Part shown: piece after piece, positions 1 through 7,506 of the stretch
How positions within the stretch are numbered: position 1 is the first letter of the stretch
How the letters are laid out: the number at the start of each line of letters is the position of its first letter
DNA from: Enterococcus sp. 9E7_DIV0242
Lineage (GTDB): Bacteria > Bacillota > Bacilli > Lactobacillales > Enterococcaceae
Assembly (NCBI RefSeq): GCF_002140975.2
Contig: NZ_CP147247.1
Location: 4,391,001 to 4,455,000, forward strand
DNA length: 64,000 nt
Direction: 5' to 3'
Notes under the pieces: generated by a model
The model's input: only the letters and a program-made list of their open reading frames with translations
What the model was told of the DNA's origin: nothing
Databases searched by the model: none
Position numbers and translations under genes: made by a program

Positions 1-1032
1 CGAATTATCGCATTGCCGGGAGATGGCATCGGCAAAGAAATCATGGACAGTACCTTGACAATTTTATCAGAAATCATGGTTCAGGAGGAGCTGGATTTTG
101 ACATTCAGGAATACCCGTTTGGCGGAGCAGGGATCGATAGTGAGGGTGATCCCTTACCGGAAAGAACCTTGAAGGCCTGTAAAGAGGCAGATGCCATTCT
201 CTTAGGAGCAATTGGCGGACCGAAGTGGGATAAAGCACCGAAACGACCGGAGCAAGGACTTTTAGGCTTGAGAAAAGCGTTGGGCTTGTTTGCGAATATT
301 CGTCCCATCAGTGTGCCGGATGCGGTCGTCCATTTATCGCCTCTAAAGGAAGAAAATGTCAAAGGTGTAGACTTTATCGTTGTGCGTGAGTTGACAGGAG
401 GTATCTATTTTGGAGAAAAAAAACTGGCTGAAGATCAAGCTTCTGATTTGTGTACCTATACGAAAGCGGAAATTCAACGAATCCTTCGTAAGGCATTTGA
501 AATTGCTCGAACAAGAAATAAAAAAGTGACCTCTGTTGATAAAGCAAATGTCCTGTCGACCAGTAAGCTATGGCGACAAACAGCGGAAGAAGTTGCACAG
601 GAATACCCAGACTGCACGCTAGAGCATCAGCTGGTCGATTCAGCCGCAATGGTTATGATCACACGACCTAAGGACTTTGATGTGATCGTAACAGAAAACC
701 TGTTTGGTGACATCCTAAGTGATGAAGCCTCCGTTATTCCCGGTTCACTGGGGATGATGCCAAGTGCCAGCCATAGTGAAAACGGGCCGTCCCTTTACGA
801 GCCGATCCATGGTTCAGCACCAGATATTGCCGGACAGGATATTGCAAACCCGATGTCGATGATTTTGTCCACAGCAATGATGTTGCGACAATCATTTGGG
901 CTAGAAGAAACAGCACAGAGAATCGAAAGATCCTGTGACTGTGTGATGAAGGCAGGCGTTTTAACAAAAGATCTAGGTGGAAATGCAGGAACTCAGGAAT
1001 TTACAGAAGCGGTACTTAAGGAATTGAAGTAG
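1..1032 (+). CDS. leuB: 3-isopropylmalate dehydrogenase, 5' partial
   Basis: Third step of leucine synthesis: NAD-dependent oxidative decarboxylation of 3-isopropylmalate in the cytoplasm. The frame is open to the left edge and begins inside the conserved LPGDGIGKEI nucleotide-binding start, so only the first few residues are missing. Further hallmarks are the VTSVDKANVL segment, the metal-binding ENLFGDILSDEAS stretch and YEPIHGSAPDIAG near the C-terminus. leuC follows after 48 bases on the same strand and leuD after that. Regulation, usually by a T-box or leader in Firmicutes, lies outside the window. Confidence 0.96.
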   Translation, partial: RIIALPGDGIGKEIMDSTLTILSEIMVQEELDFDIQEYPFGGAGIDSEGDPLPERTLKACKEADAILLGAIGGPKWDKAPKRPEQGLLGLRKALGLFANIRPISVPDAVVHLSPLKEENVKGVDFIVVRELTGGIYFGEKKLAEDQASDLCTYTKAEIQRILRKAFEIARTRNKKVTSVDKANVLSTSKLWRQTAEEVAQEYPDCTLEHQLVDSAAMVMITRPKDFDVIVTENLFGDILSDEASVIPGSLGMMPSASHSENGPSLYEPIHGSAPDIAGQDIANPMSMILSTAMMLRQSFGLEETAQRIERSCDCVMKAGVLTKDLGGNAGTQEFTEAVLKELK

Positions 1033-1080
1033 TATGCGCAAATAGAAATTAACGACATGAGTAAGTGAGGAGCGAATAAT

Positions 1081-2457
1081 ATGGGAAAAACTTTGTTTGA
1101 TAAGCTGTGGGAACGCCACGTTGTTTCAGGAGAAGAGGGAGAGCCGCAGCTGTTGTATGTGGATCTTCACTTGATTCATGAGGTAACATCGCCACAAGCA
1201 TTTGAAGGACTACGCGAAGCGGGAAGAAAGGTACGAAGACCGGAGAAGACCTTTGGTACGATGGACCACAATGTACCGACAAAGGATATCTTCAATATCA
1301 CGGATCTGGTAGCGAAAAAGCAAATCGAAGCCTTGAAGAAAAACTGTGACGAATTTGGTATTACACTATGTGAAAATGGCAGTGAGCGCCAAGGGATCGT
1401 CCATATGGTCGGTCCGGAAACAGGCTTGACACAGCCAGGAAAAATTATCGTCTGCGGGGATTCTCATACAGCAACACATGGGGCTTTCGGTGCGTTGGCG
1501 TTTGGCATCGGAACCAGTGAAGTGGAGCACGTTTTTGCGACACAGTGTATTTGGCAGCGTAAACCAAAAAGCATGGGTGTAAAAATTAGCGGCAAGCTGG
1601 CAAAAGGTGTATATGCAAAGGACATCATTCTGGCGCTGATTGCTAAATATGGCGTTGACTTCGGTGTTGGCTATGCGGTGGAATTCTACGGCGACACGAT
1701 CGAAGCTCTATCTATGGAAGAACGCATGACGATCTGCAATATGGCGATCGAAGGCGGCGCAAAGATGGGCATGATGGCTCCTGATGAAAAGACCTATGAG
1801 TATGTTCGAGGACGTGAATATGCCCCTGAGGATATGGACGCAGCAATCGCCAATTGGCAAACTCTACCAAGCGATCCCGATGCGACCTATGAAGCTAATC
1901 TTGAGCTGAATGCAGATGAGCTGGTACCGTTTGTTACATGGGGCACCAACCCTGAAATGGGGATTCCTGTGACTGGAACCTTCCCGGAAATCAAAGATAT
2001 GAACGATGAACGAGCATACAACTATATGGATCTGCAGCCGGGGCAACGCCCTTCGGACATTGAAGTGGGCTATGTCTTTATTGGCTCCTGTACCAACGGC
2101 CGCTTGTCTGATCTAGAAGAAGCGGCAAATGTTGTACGTGGTAAGCAGGTCAAGGACGGCGTCACAGCAATCGTCGTACCCGGCTCAAGACCCGTACGTA
2201 AAGCTGCCGAGAAAATTGGACTGGATAAAATTTTTAAAGAAGCAGGCTTTGAGTGGCGAGAGCCCGGGTGTTCGATGTGTCTGGGCATGAATCCTGACCA
2301 AGTACCGGCAGGCGTTCACTGTGCATCAACGTCTAACCGAAACTTCGAAGGACGTCAGGGCAAAGGGGCACGCACTCACCTGTGCAGTCCGGCAATGGCC
2401 GCTGCAGCAGCATTGAACGGAACATTTATTGATATCAGAGAGGAGCTGGGCGCATAA
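1081..2457 (+). CDS. leuC: 3-isopropylmalate dehydratase large subunit
   Basis: The large, 4Fe-4S-bearing subunit of isopropylmalate isomerase, which interconverts 2- and 3-isopropylmalate with LeuD. At 458 residues it is about 10 residues shorter than the usual family length. The N-terminal [12 protein letters not shown], the [19 protein letters not shown] block and the cluster cysteines in GSCTNGR and [11 protein letters not shown] are all present. The ATG is preceded by GAGGAG at 1067-1072. The stop TAA shares a base with the leuD ATG, so the two subunits are translationally coupled. Confidence 0.97.
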   Translation: MGKTLFDKLWERHVVSGEEGEPQLLYVDLHLIHEVTSPQAFEGLREAGRKVRRPEKTFGTMDHNVPTKDIFNITDLVAKKQIEALKKNCDEFGITLCENGSERQGIVHMVGPETGLTQPGKIIVCGDSHTATHGAFGALAFGIGTSEVEHVFATQCIWQRKPKSMGVKISGKLAKGVYAKDIILALIAKYGVDFGVGYAVEFYGDTIEALSMEERMTICNMAIEGGAKMGMMAPDEKTYEYVRGREYAPEDMDAAIANWQTLPSDPDATYEANLELNADELVPFVTWGTNPEMGIPVTGTFPEIKDMNDERAYNYMDLQPGQRPSDIEVGYVFIGSCTNGRLSDLEEAANVVRGKQVKDGVTAIVVPGSRPVRKAAEKIGLDKIFKEAGFEWREPGCSMCLGMNPDQVPAGVHCASTSNRNFEGRQGKGARTHLCSPAMAAAAALNGTFIDIREELGA

Positions 2458-3026
2458 TGCAAGCATTCACACAGCACACAGGAACGACCGTTCCATTGAT
2501 GAACGACAACATAGATACGGATCAGATCATCCCAAAATCATTTCTAAAAAGAATCGAAAAGACAGGCTTCGGCGAATTCCTATTTGACGAATGGCGCTAC
2601 CTGCCGGATCGCTCGCTCAATCCGGATTTCATCCTAAATGAGCCACAATACCAAGGCGCCGAATTCCTAATCTCCGGCGACAACTTCGGCTCCGGCTCCT
2701 CACGTGAGCACGCCGCTTGGGCACTCGCCGACTACGGTTTCCGTGCCGTCATCGCCGGCAGCTTCAGCGACATCTTCTACATGAACGCCACCAAGAACGG
2801 CCTACTGCCTATTGTGCTTCCATTGGAAGCACGTCAGAAGCTGGCGGCTCTGCCGGCAGACCAAGCAATCACGGTTGATTTGCCAAATCAACAGGTGATT
2901 GCGGATGGCGAAACATACGAGTTTGAGATTGATGGAACATGGAAGCATAAGCTGGTTAATGGGCTGGATGATATTGCTATAACACTGGAGTATGCCGATG
3001 CTATTGGGGAGTATGAGGGGAAATAA
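2457..3026 (+). CDS. leuD: 3-isopropylmalate dehydratase small subunit
   Basis: The small (swivel) subunit of isopropylmalate isomerase, partner of LeuC. It has 189 residues, typical of the bacterial small subunit. It carries the [15 protein letters not shown] start and the substrate-binding [17 protein letters not shown] motif. Its start overlaps the leuC stop by one base. It is the last gene of the leucine run because a strong hairpin begins at its stop codon. Confidence 0.97.
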   Translation: MQAFTQHTGTTVPLMNDNIDTDQIIPKSFLKRIEKTGFGEFLFDEWRYLPDRSLNPDFILNEPQYQGAEFLISGDNFGSGSSREHAAWALADYGFRAVIAGSFSDIFYMNATKNGLLPIVLPLEARQKLAALPADQAITVDLPNQQVIADGETYEFEIDGTWKHKLVNGLDDIAITLEYADAIGEYEGK

Positions 3027-3076
3027 AAAGAATAAATCCACTATTTTTTACAAAAAATAGTGGATTTATTCTTTTT
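3026..3076 (+). terminator. Terminator of the leucine operon
   Basis: A near-perfect inverted repeat of about 24 bases per arm (3026-3049 and 3052-3075) with a two-base loop begins at the leuD stop codon. The arms are A-rich and T-rich at their outer ends, so it can act in both directions. It separates the leucine genes from the AT-rich island to the right. Confidence 0.9.
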
Positions 3077-3134
3077 GGAAGTTTATTATTTATTTAGGAA
3101 CAAATAATATTTTTCGATAAAATGGAGGATGCAG

Positions 3135-4655
3135 TTGTATATTGAAGAAGAAAAGAAAATTGTTAGAAATAGAATATTGTGTAAATCAGTGAATGAGCTT
3201 TCAGTCAAAAGATATAGTTCATCTTGTGTAAGTAGAGACTATATAAATAAAATCCATAATTATTTTTCTATGGATGATGAAACAAAGGAATTTAAAGAAT
3301 CAGAAAAAATTAGAGTAGAAGACTTAAATAGTTGGCAAAAAATGTTCGATTCTATCACCGGGCATAAAAGGGCGGATGAATTACTGGTCTGCTATCTTTC
3401 AGGACCTAGTCCCAAAAATGATTTTGATGAGCTTATCTCATTAGGAGTACTACCGCAAAACATCTATGCGTTTGAGAATAATAATGAAGTCTATTTGAAA
3501 GCGATTTCTGAATGTGGTGATTACAATTTTTCTAGTCCAAAAGTTATAAAATATAGTATTGAGCAATTTTTCAAGGACACTCCCAAAAAATTTGATATCG
3601 TTTATTTAGATTCATGTGGATCTGTACCTAGCAAAAAACATTCTTTAAGAAGTTTTGCTTCATTATGTAAATTTCATAGATTAAATACTCCTGGTATAGT
3701 TATAACAAATTTTGCTTCGCCTAAAGGTGGTGGAAACAAATTAATGGTTGAGGGTTATTTGGACATGATGGCACTCTATCTATTTTGTAAACAAAGAAAT
3801 CATAATAATTTAATTGTTGATAACAATAATGAGCTTTTTTCAAACGAGTTTTTTAGACTAAAAGAGGAAATAGAAATGAATTTTGACCATTACTACGGAG
3901 AGTTTATTACTCATCTGTTAATGGATATTTCTTCTGTTATTATTCCAGCTCAAAGATTTACTAGTTCGGCATATTTAAGATCAGTTTCAAAAGAAAAAAT
4001 GAAGAAAATTTCTAAGATTAAATTGGCTGATGTTAACAATGAAAAGAATGGTTCTATATACAAATTTTTTTTACTAGCAAAATATATCGAGGAAAATGAG
4101 GTTTTTAGTAAAGAAACCCAAAAGTTGATAAAAAGTCTTTTATCTGAGTGTAAAGGATTTGACAGTGAAGGGGGATATGAAATATTAGATAGCCTCAACT
4201 ATATCAGAAACATGAGAGAGGCTACTATGGATTTTAATACAAGTTTTAAGTCACAAATAGATTATTTCTCAGATGCTGAAAATATTTATCAATTTCTAGA
4301 TAAACCTAGTAGTAAATTATTTACAGATTTGGTAATAAATCAAATTGGTTTTCCTTTGCACCCTGTAGTTGAAAAAATTGATAGATTCTGTTATAAGGCA
4401 AAAGAAACAAAAATGTATACGGATGTTTTGGTATTAGATGAATGTAGATACATTTATGAATGGTTACCTATGATAGATCAAACTGCAAAAGCATTCTCCA
4501 ATAAAAGTATCCAGTATATTTTTAGATATTGTTTGGATGGCTTGATAAAAAATCGGTTAAGTTATAATTCGGATTATTTTTTTGGTTGTTCTGTAATATC
4601 ATCTGGTATTCAAGGGTTTGGAAATAAGATTTTATCCAAAAGGATTGGATTTTGA
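3135..4655 (+). CDS. Unknown protein with Rossmann/methyltransferase-like N-terminal half
   Basis: 506 residues, not recognised as a named family. Roughly residues 65-200 read like a class I methyltransferase or Rossmann fold. The strands are LLVCYLSGPSP (glycine-poor first loop), NIYAFENN with an acidic end, FDIVYLDSCGS and PGIVITNFASPKGGG. The C-terminal 300 residues are mostly helical with no motif I know. No signal peptide or membrane segment. I chose TTG 3135 as start because GGAGG at 3124-3128 sits directly against the ATG at 3129 but six bases before the TTG. Base use is far more AT-rich than leuBCD, which suggests transfer. The tandem-DUF262 gene follows after 13 bases, so the two probably act together. 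Methyltransferase activity is inferred only. Confidence 0.6.
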   Translation: MYIEEEKKIVRNRILCKSVNELSVKRYSSSCVSRDYINKIHNYFSMDDETKEFKESEKIRVEDLNSWQKMFDSITGHKRADELLVCYLSGPSPKNDFDELISLGVLPQNIYAFENNNEVYLKAISECGDYNFSSPKVIKYSIEQFFKDTPKKFDIVYLDSCGSVPSKKHSLRSFASLCKFHRLNTPGIVITNFASPKGGGNKLMVEGYLDMMALYLFCKQRNHNNLIVDNNNELFSNEFFRLKEEIEMNFDHYYGEFITHLLMDISSVIIPAQRFTSSAYLRSVSKEKMKKISKIKLADVNNEKNGSIYKFFLLAKYIEENEVFSKETQKLIKSLLSECKGFDSEGGYEILDSLNYIRNMREATMDFNTSFKSQIDYFSDAENIYQFLDKPSSKLFTDLVINQIGFPLHPVVEKIDRFCYKAKETKMYTDVLVLDECRYIYEWLPMIDQTAKAFSNKSIQYIFRYCLDGLIKNRLSYNSDYFFGCSVISSGIQGFGNKILSKRIGF

Positions 4656-4668
4656 AGGAGATTGAGGT

Positions 4669-7023
4669 ATGGAGAGAAATGATTTAGACGTAAAAGATAT
4701 AGATGAAATAATGAGAGAAAATTTAAAGATAGATGATGATGTAAAAAGCGTAAGATCAATATTTCTAAATGAGCGTTCTAGAAAAAGAATTGATTATAAA
4801 CCGTATTTTCAAAGAGAATATGTCTGGGATAAAGAGAAAGCCACTTATTTTATTGAAAGTATAATTTTGGGGACAGAGATCCCGCCAATAGTATTTTTTA
4901 AAGTAAAAAATATAAGTGAGGTAATAGATGGCAGACAACGATATGAAACGATATATAGATTTATCAGTGATAAATTGGTTTTAGAGAAAAAAGGTTTAAA
5001 AACTTTAAAATCTTTGGCAGGGAAAAAGTTTTCTGAACTTACTCCTGAAATTAGGGAGACGTTTAAAGAAACAAAAATTCGTACTTTAAATTTTAGCGTG
5101 GTAAATGAACCTAATCTTGATGAGGCTAGTGAAGATAAAATAAAGAAAGAAATTTTTAGAAGGTATAATTCGGGTATATCGCCTCTAAAGAAACATGAGA
5201 TAGATAGGGCTGAATATATAGATGATAGATTAACTATTATTTTGAAAAATGAACTGGAAAATGACCAACTTCTTTTTGAGAATATGAAAATATTATTTCT
5301 TCCAAAAAGAAGTGAGAAGATAAGAAAAAGAGACCAAATAAATGTGTTATTGTCAAAAATCAGAACTTTGTTAGTACTTCCCAAATTACCAATGATTAAT
5401 TATGCGTCTCAAAATTCTAAGAATGAAGTAATACAAGATTTTTATTACTATTTTTTTGATGATGCCAATTATAATGATGAGATAGTAAAAATTAGAGAAA
5501 TAATATCTCGGATTTTAAAATTAAAAAAATATATAGAAAATCATGGTAAGTTTCATTTTTTCAATTTACAGTTTTACGAAACATGTTATTGGGGAATTAG
5601 TGTTTTAGACCAAAACGAGATTAAAATAAATGATATAGACTTGAAAAATTTAGCAGAATTAATTTTTAAAAGTAATGATGATCGATTGATATGGAAAGAT
5701 ATTGAAGAAGAATATCGAGCTATAGAATTAATTTTTGATCCGAATAATACTTATTTTAGACAGAGTATAGTTAGTAGATATACGTTTATGAAAAATTCTT
5801 TAGAAATGCTATTTCCTGTGGATTTGGAAATTAATTTGAAGAATAAAGAGTTATTTCCAAAAGTAATAAACTCCAAAGATATTCAAAATGATCAATTTAA
5901 AAAATATAAATTGCATAAAGTAGACCCATATTCTGTAACCATTTATGATATATTGGACGATATAAAAAGAAATAAATTTTTAATTAGGCCTGAATATCAG
6001 AGGTCGGAAACAGGAAATGCAAATACATCGTCTTATTTGTTGGAAAGTGTATTGCTAGGTATTAAAATACCTCCATTGTTTATCTTCAATAGAAAAGATA
6101 AAGTAAAAGAAGTAATTGATGGACAGCAGAGACTATTGACTTTTTTAGGTTTTTTAGGAGAATCATATATTAATGAAAATGGTGAAGAAGAGTTTTCAAA
6201 AAAGCATAAGTTCAAATTAAGCAATTTGAAGATTATGAGTGAACTAAACGGGAAAAACATAGATACCATAGATATCAGAGATAGTCTGGTTCAAGCAGAG
6301 GAGAGCTATAAAGATAAAATTTTAGATTTTCCATTAAGTGTAGTTGAAATAGATGAGGAACAAAATGAATCATTTGATAAAATCGATTTATTCCTTAGAT
6401 TGAACACTAAACCATACCCTATTGCAAAAAACAGTTTTGAAATGTGGAATGCCTATATAAGAAAAGATCTCACACAGAAAATAAAATCTATTGCAATAAA
6501 CTACAAAGAAATAATTTTGAGAAGGTCAAATAAGAGAATGAAAAATGAGGAAATGATTACTTCTTTGGCATATCTAGATTATGAAACAAAGACTAGCTCA
6601 GAAGATATTAGTGCATTACTAAACATATATATTCGTAACAATAGAGTTTGTGCAAGAATAAAGGGAAAAGGAAAAATTACTAAATTATTAAAGGAAATAA
6701 CGGGAACAGAGATAACTGAATTTTTTGAATCAATTAATAGTGTTAATCTATTTTTTGAGAAAGTGGATTATTTGATTGATCATAAGGAGAAGGAGTTTAT
6801 AAAACTTTTTAGCATCTTAAAAAAAAGTAATAGTTCATTAAGATCGGATCAAAATTTTTATTTTCTCTGGATTATGTTAAGAAATCTTCCTTTAGATAAA
6901 ATAAAAGAAAACAAACAACAATATTTATCTTTGTTACTAGAGAATAATCAATATTTACAAAATTTTTATTCTGAAGAAATAGGTGATGTAGAACTACTTA
7001 TAGACAGAATTAGCATGAAATAG
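4669..7023 (+). CDS. Tandem DUF262 (GmrSD/ParB-like) protein
   Basis: 784 residues with two DUF262 domains. The first (about residues 25-175) has QREYVW at 48-53 and IDGRQR at 86-91. The second (about 420-570) has EYQR at 442-445 and IDGQQR at 483-488. DUF262 is the nucleotide-hydrolysing N-terminal part of GmrSD/BrxU-type modification-dependent nucleases and of SspE. The DUF1524 HNH nuclease half of those proteins is not visible here; the C-terminal 210 residues are helical and unrecognised. AGGAG at 4656-4660 precedes the ATG. Heavy use of AGA, ATA and AAA codons sets it apart from the flanking core genes. The best guess is an anti-phage or DNA-sensing role with the upstream gene. Confidence 0.8.
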   Translation: MERNDLDVKDIDEIMRENLKIDDDVKSVRSIFLNERSRKRIDYKPYFQREYVWDKEKATYFIESIILGTEIPPIVFFKVKNISEVIDGRQRYETIYRFISDKLVLEKKGLKTLKSLAGKKFSELTPEIRETFKETKIRTLNFSVVNEPNLDEASEDKIKKEIFRRYNSGISPLKKHEIDRAEYIDDRLTIILKNELENDQLLFENMKILFLPKRSEKIRKRDQINVLLSKIRTLLVLPKLPMINYASQNSKNEVIQDFYYYFFDDANYNDEIVKIREIISRILKLKKYIENHGKFHFFNLQFYETCYWGISVLDQNEIKINDIDLKNLAELIFKSNDDRLIWKDIEEEYRAIELIFDPNNTYFRQSIVSRYTFMKNSLEMLFPVDLEINLKNKELFPKVINSKDIQNDQFKKYKLHKVDPYSVTIYDILDDIKRNKFLIRPEYQRSETGNANTSSYLLESVLLGIKIPPLFIFNRKDKVKEVIDGQQRLLTFLGFLGESYINENGEEEFSKKHKFKLSNLKIMSELNGKNIDTIDIRDSLVQAEESYKDKILDFPLSVVEIDEEQNESFDKIDLFLRLNTKPYPIAKNSFEMWNAYIRKDLTQKIKSIAINYKEIILRRSNKRMKNEEMITSLAYLDYETKTSSEDISALLNIYIRNNRVCARIKGKGKITKLLKEITGTEITEFFESINSVNLFFEKVDYLIDHKEKEFIKLFSILKKSNSSLRSDQNFYFLWIMLRNLPLDKIKENKQQYLSLLLENNQYLQNFYSEEIGDVELLIDRISMK

Positions 7024-7045
7024 TATCTGTTACTATTTCATGCTA
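7011..7045 (+). terminator. Perfect 15-bp hairpin spanning the DUF262 stop codon
   Basis: Arms 7011-7025 and 7031-7045 are exact complements around a five-base loop, and the stop codon TAG lies in the left arm. The 3' side has only a short mixed T stretch, so it could be a weak terminator or an mRNA-stabilising end. It separates the two accessory gene pairs. Confidence 0.5.
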
Positions 7046-7049
7046 GTTA

Positions 7050-7079
7050 TTGAGGTTTTCATTTCTTCTAGGTTATAAT
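7050..7079 (+). promoter_or_regulatory. Promoter of the Nudix-helicase pair
   Basis: TTGAGG at 7050-7055, an 18-base spacer and a perfect TATAAT at 7074-7079, followed after about 30 bases by the Nudix start. This suggests the Nudix and helicase genes are transcribed separately from the DUF262 pair. Confidence 0.6.
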
Positions 7080-7111
7080 ACTCTATATATTATAAAGTTA
7101 GGACCGATGAC

Positions 7112-7504
7112 ATGAAAAAAATAATTCGAGTGGTTGGCGCTGTTATTGAAAAAAATGGTTTAATCTTATGTGCGCAACGTGGAATAGATAAATCTTTAGG
7201 TGGCTTCTGGGAGTTTCCAGGTGGAAAGATTGAAGAAGGAGAAACGCCTCAGCAAGCTCTTGAACGTGAGATTAAAGAGGAGCTGCTTTGCAAAGTGGCT
7301 ATAAAAAACAAGATTGTTACAGCAAAGCATGAGTACGATTTTGGTATTGTTGAGTTAACGACATTTTTCTGTGAACTGCTTTCTGGCGAACCTAAGTTGA
7401 CAGAACATGAAAGTATTAAATGGTTGGCTGTTTCTGAATTGAATTCGTTAGAATGGGCGCCAGCAGATATTCCAACAATTGATTTGCTAGTAAAAGGAGT
7501 TTAA
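7112..7504 (+). CDS. Nudix hydrolase, MutT-like nucleoside triphosphate pyrophosphohydrolase
   Basis: 130 residues. The Nudix box runs from G38 through E44 to REIKEEL at 52-58, giving the metal-binding glutamates. The late glycine of the consensus is replaced by leucine (L59). Members hydrolyse NTPs or oxidised dNTPs to monophosphates. GFWEFPGGKIEEGE is typical of the MutT/(deoxy)NTP pyrophosphohydrolase group. The stop is two bases from the helicase ATG, whose AGGAG lies within this gene, so the two are coupled. Paired with such a helicase, a role in nucleotide sensing or depletion during defence is more likely than housekeeping. The true substrate is unknown. Confidence 0.88.
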   Translation: MKKIIRVVGAVIEKNGLILCAQRGIDKSLGGFWEFPGGKIEEGETPQQALEREIKEELLCKVAIKNKIVTAKHEYDFGIVELTTFFCELLSGEPKLTEHESIKWLAVSELNSLEWAPADIPTIDLLVKGV

Positions 7505-7506
7505 TC

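Noticed and set aside
3129..3134. ATG start for the methyltransferase-like gene
   Set aside because: GGAGG touches this ATG with no spacing; the TTG at 3135 has a six-base gap and is more likely.
4845..5384. Long minus-strand frame inside the DUF262 gene
   Set aside because: Serine/phenylalanine-rich composition typical of the antisense of AT-rich coding DNA; no ribosome binding site.
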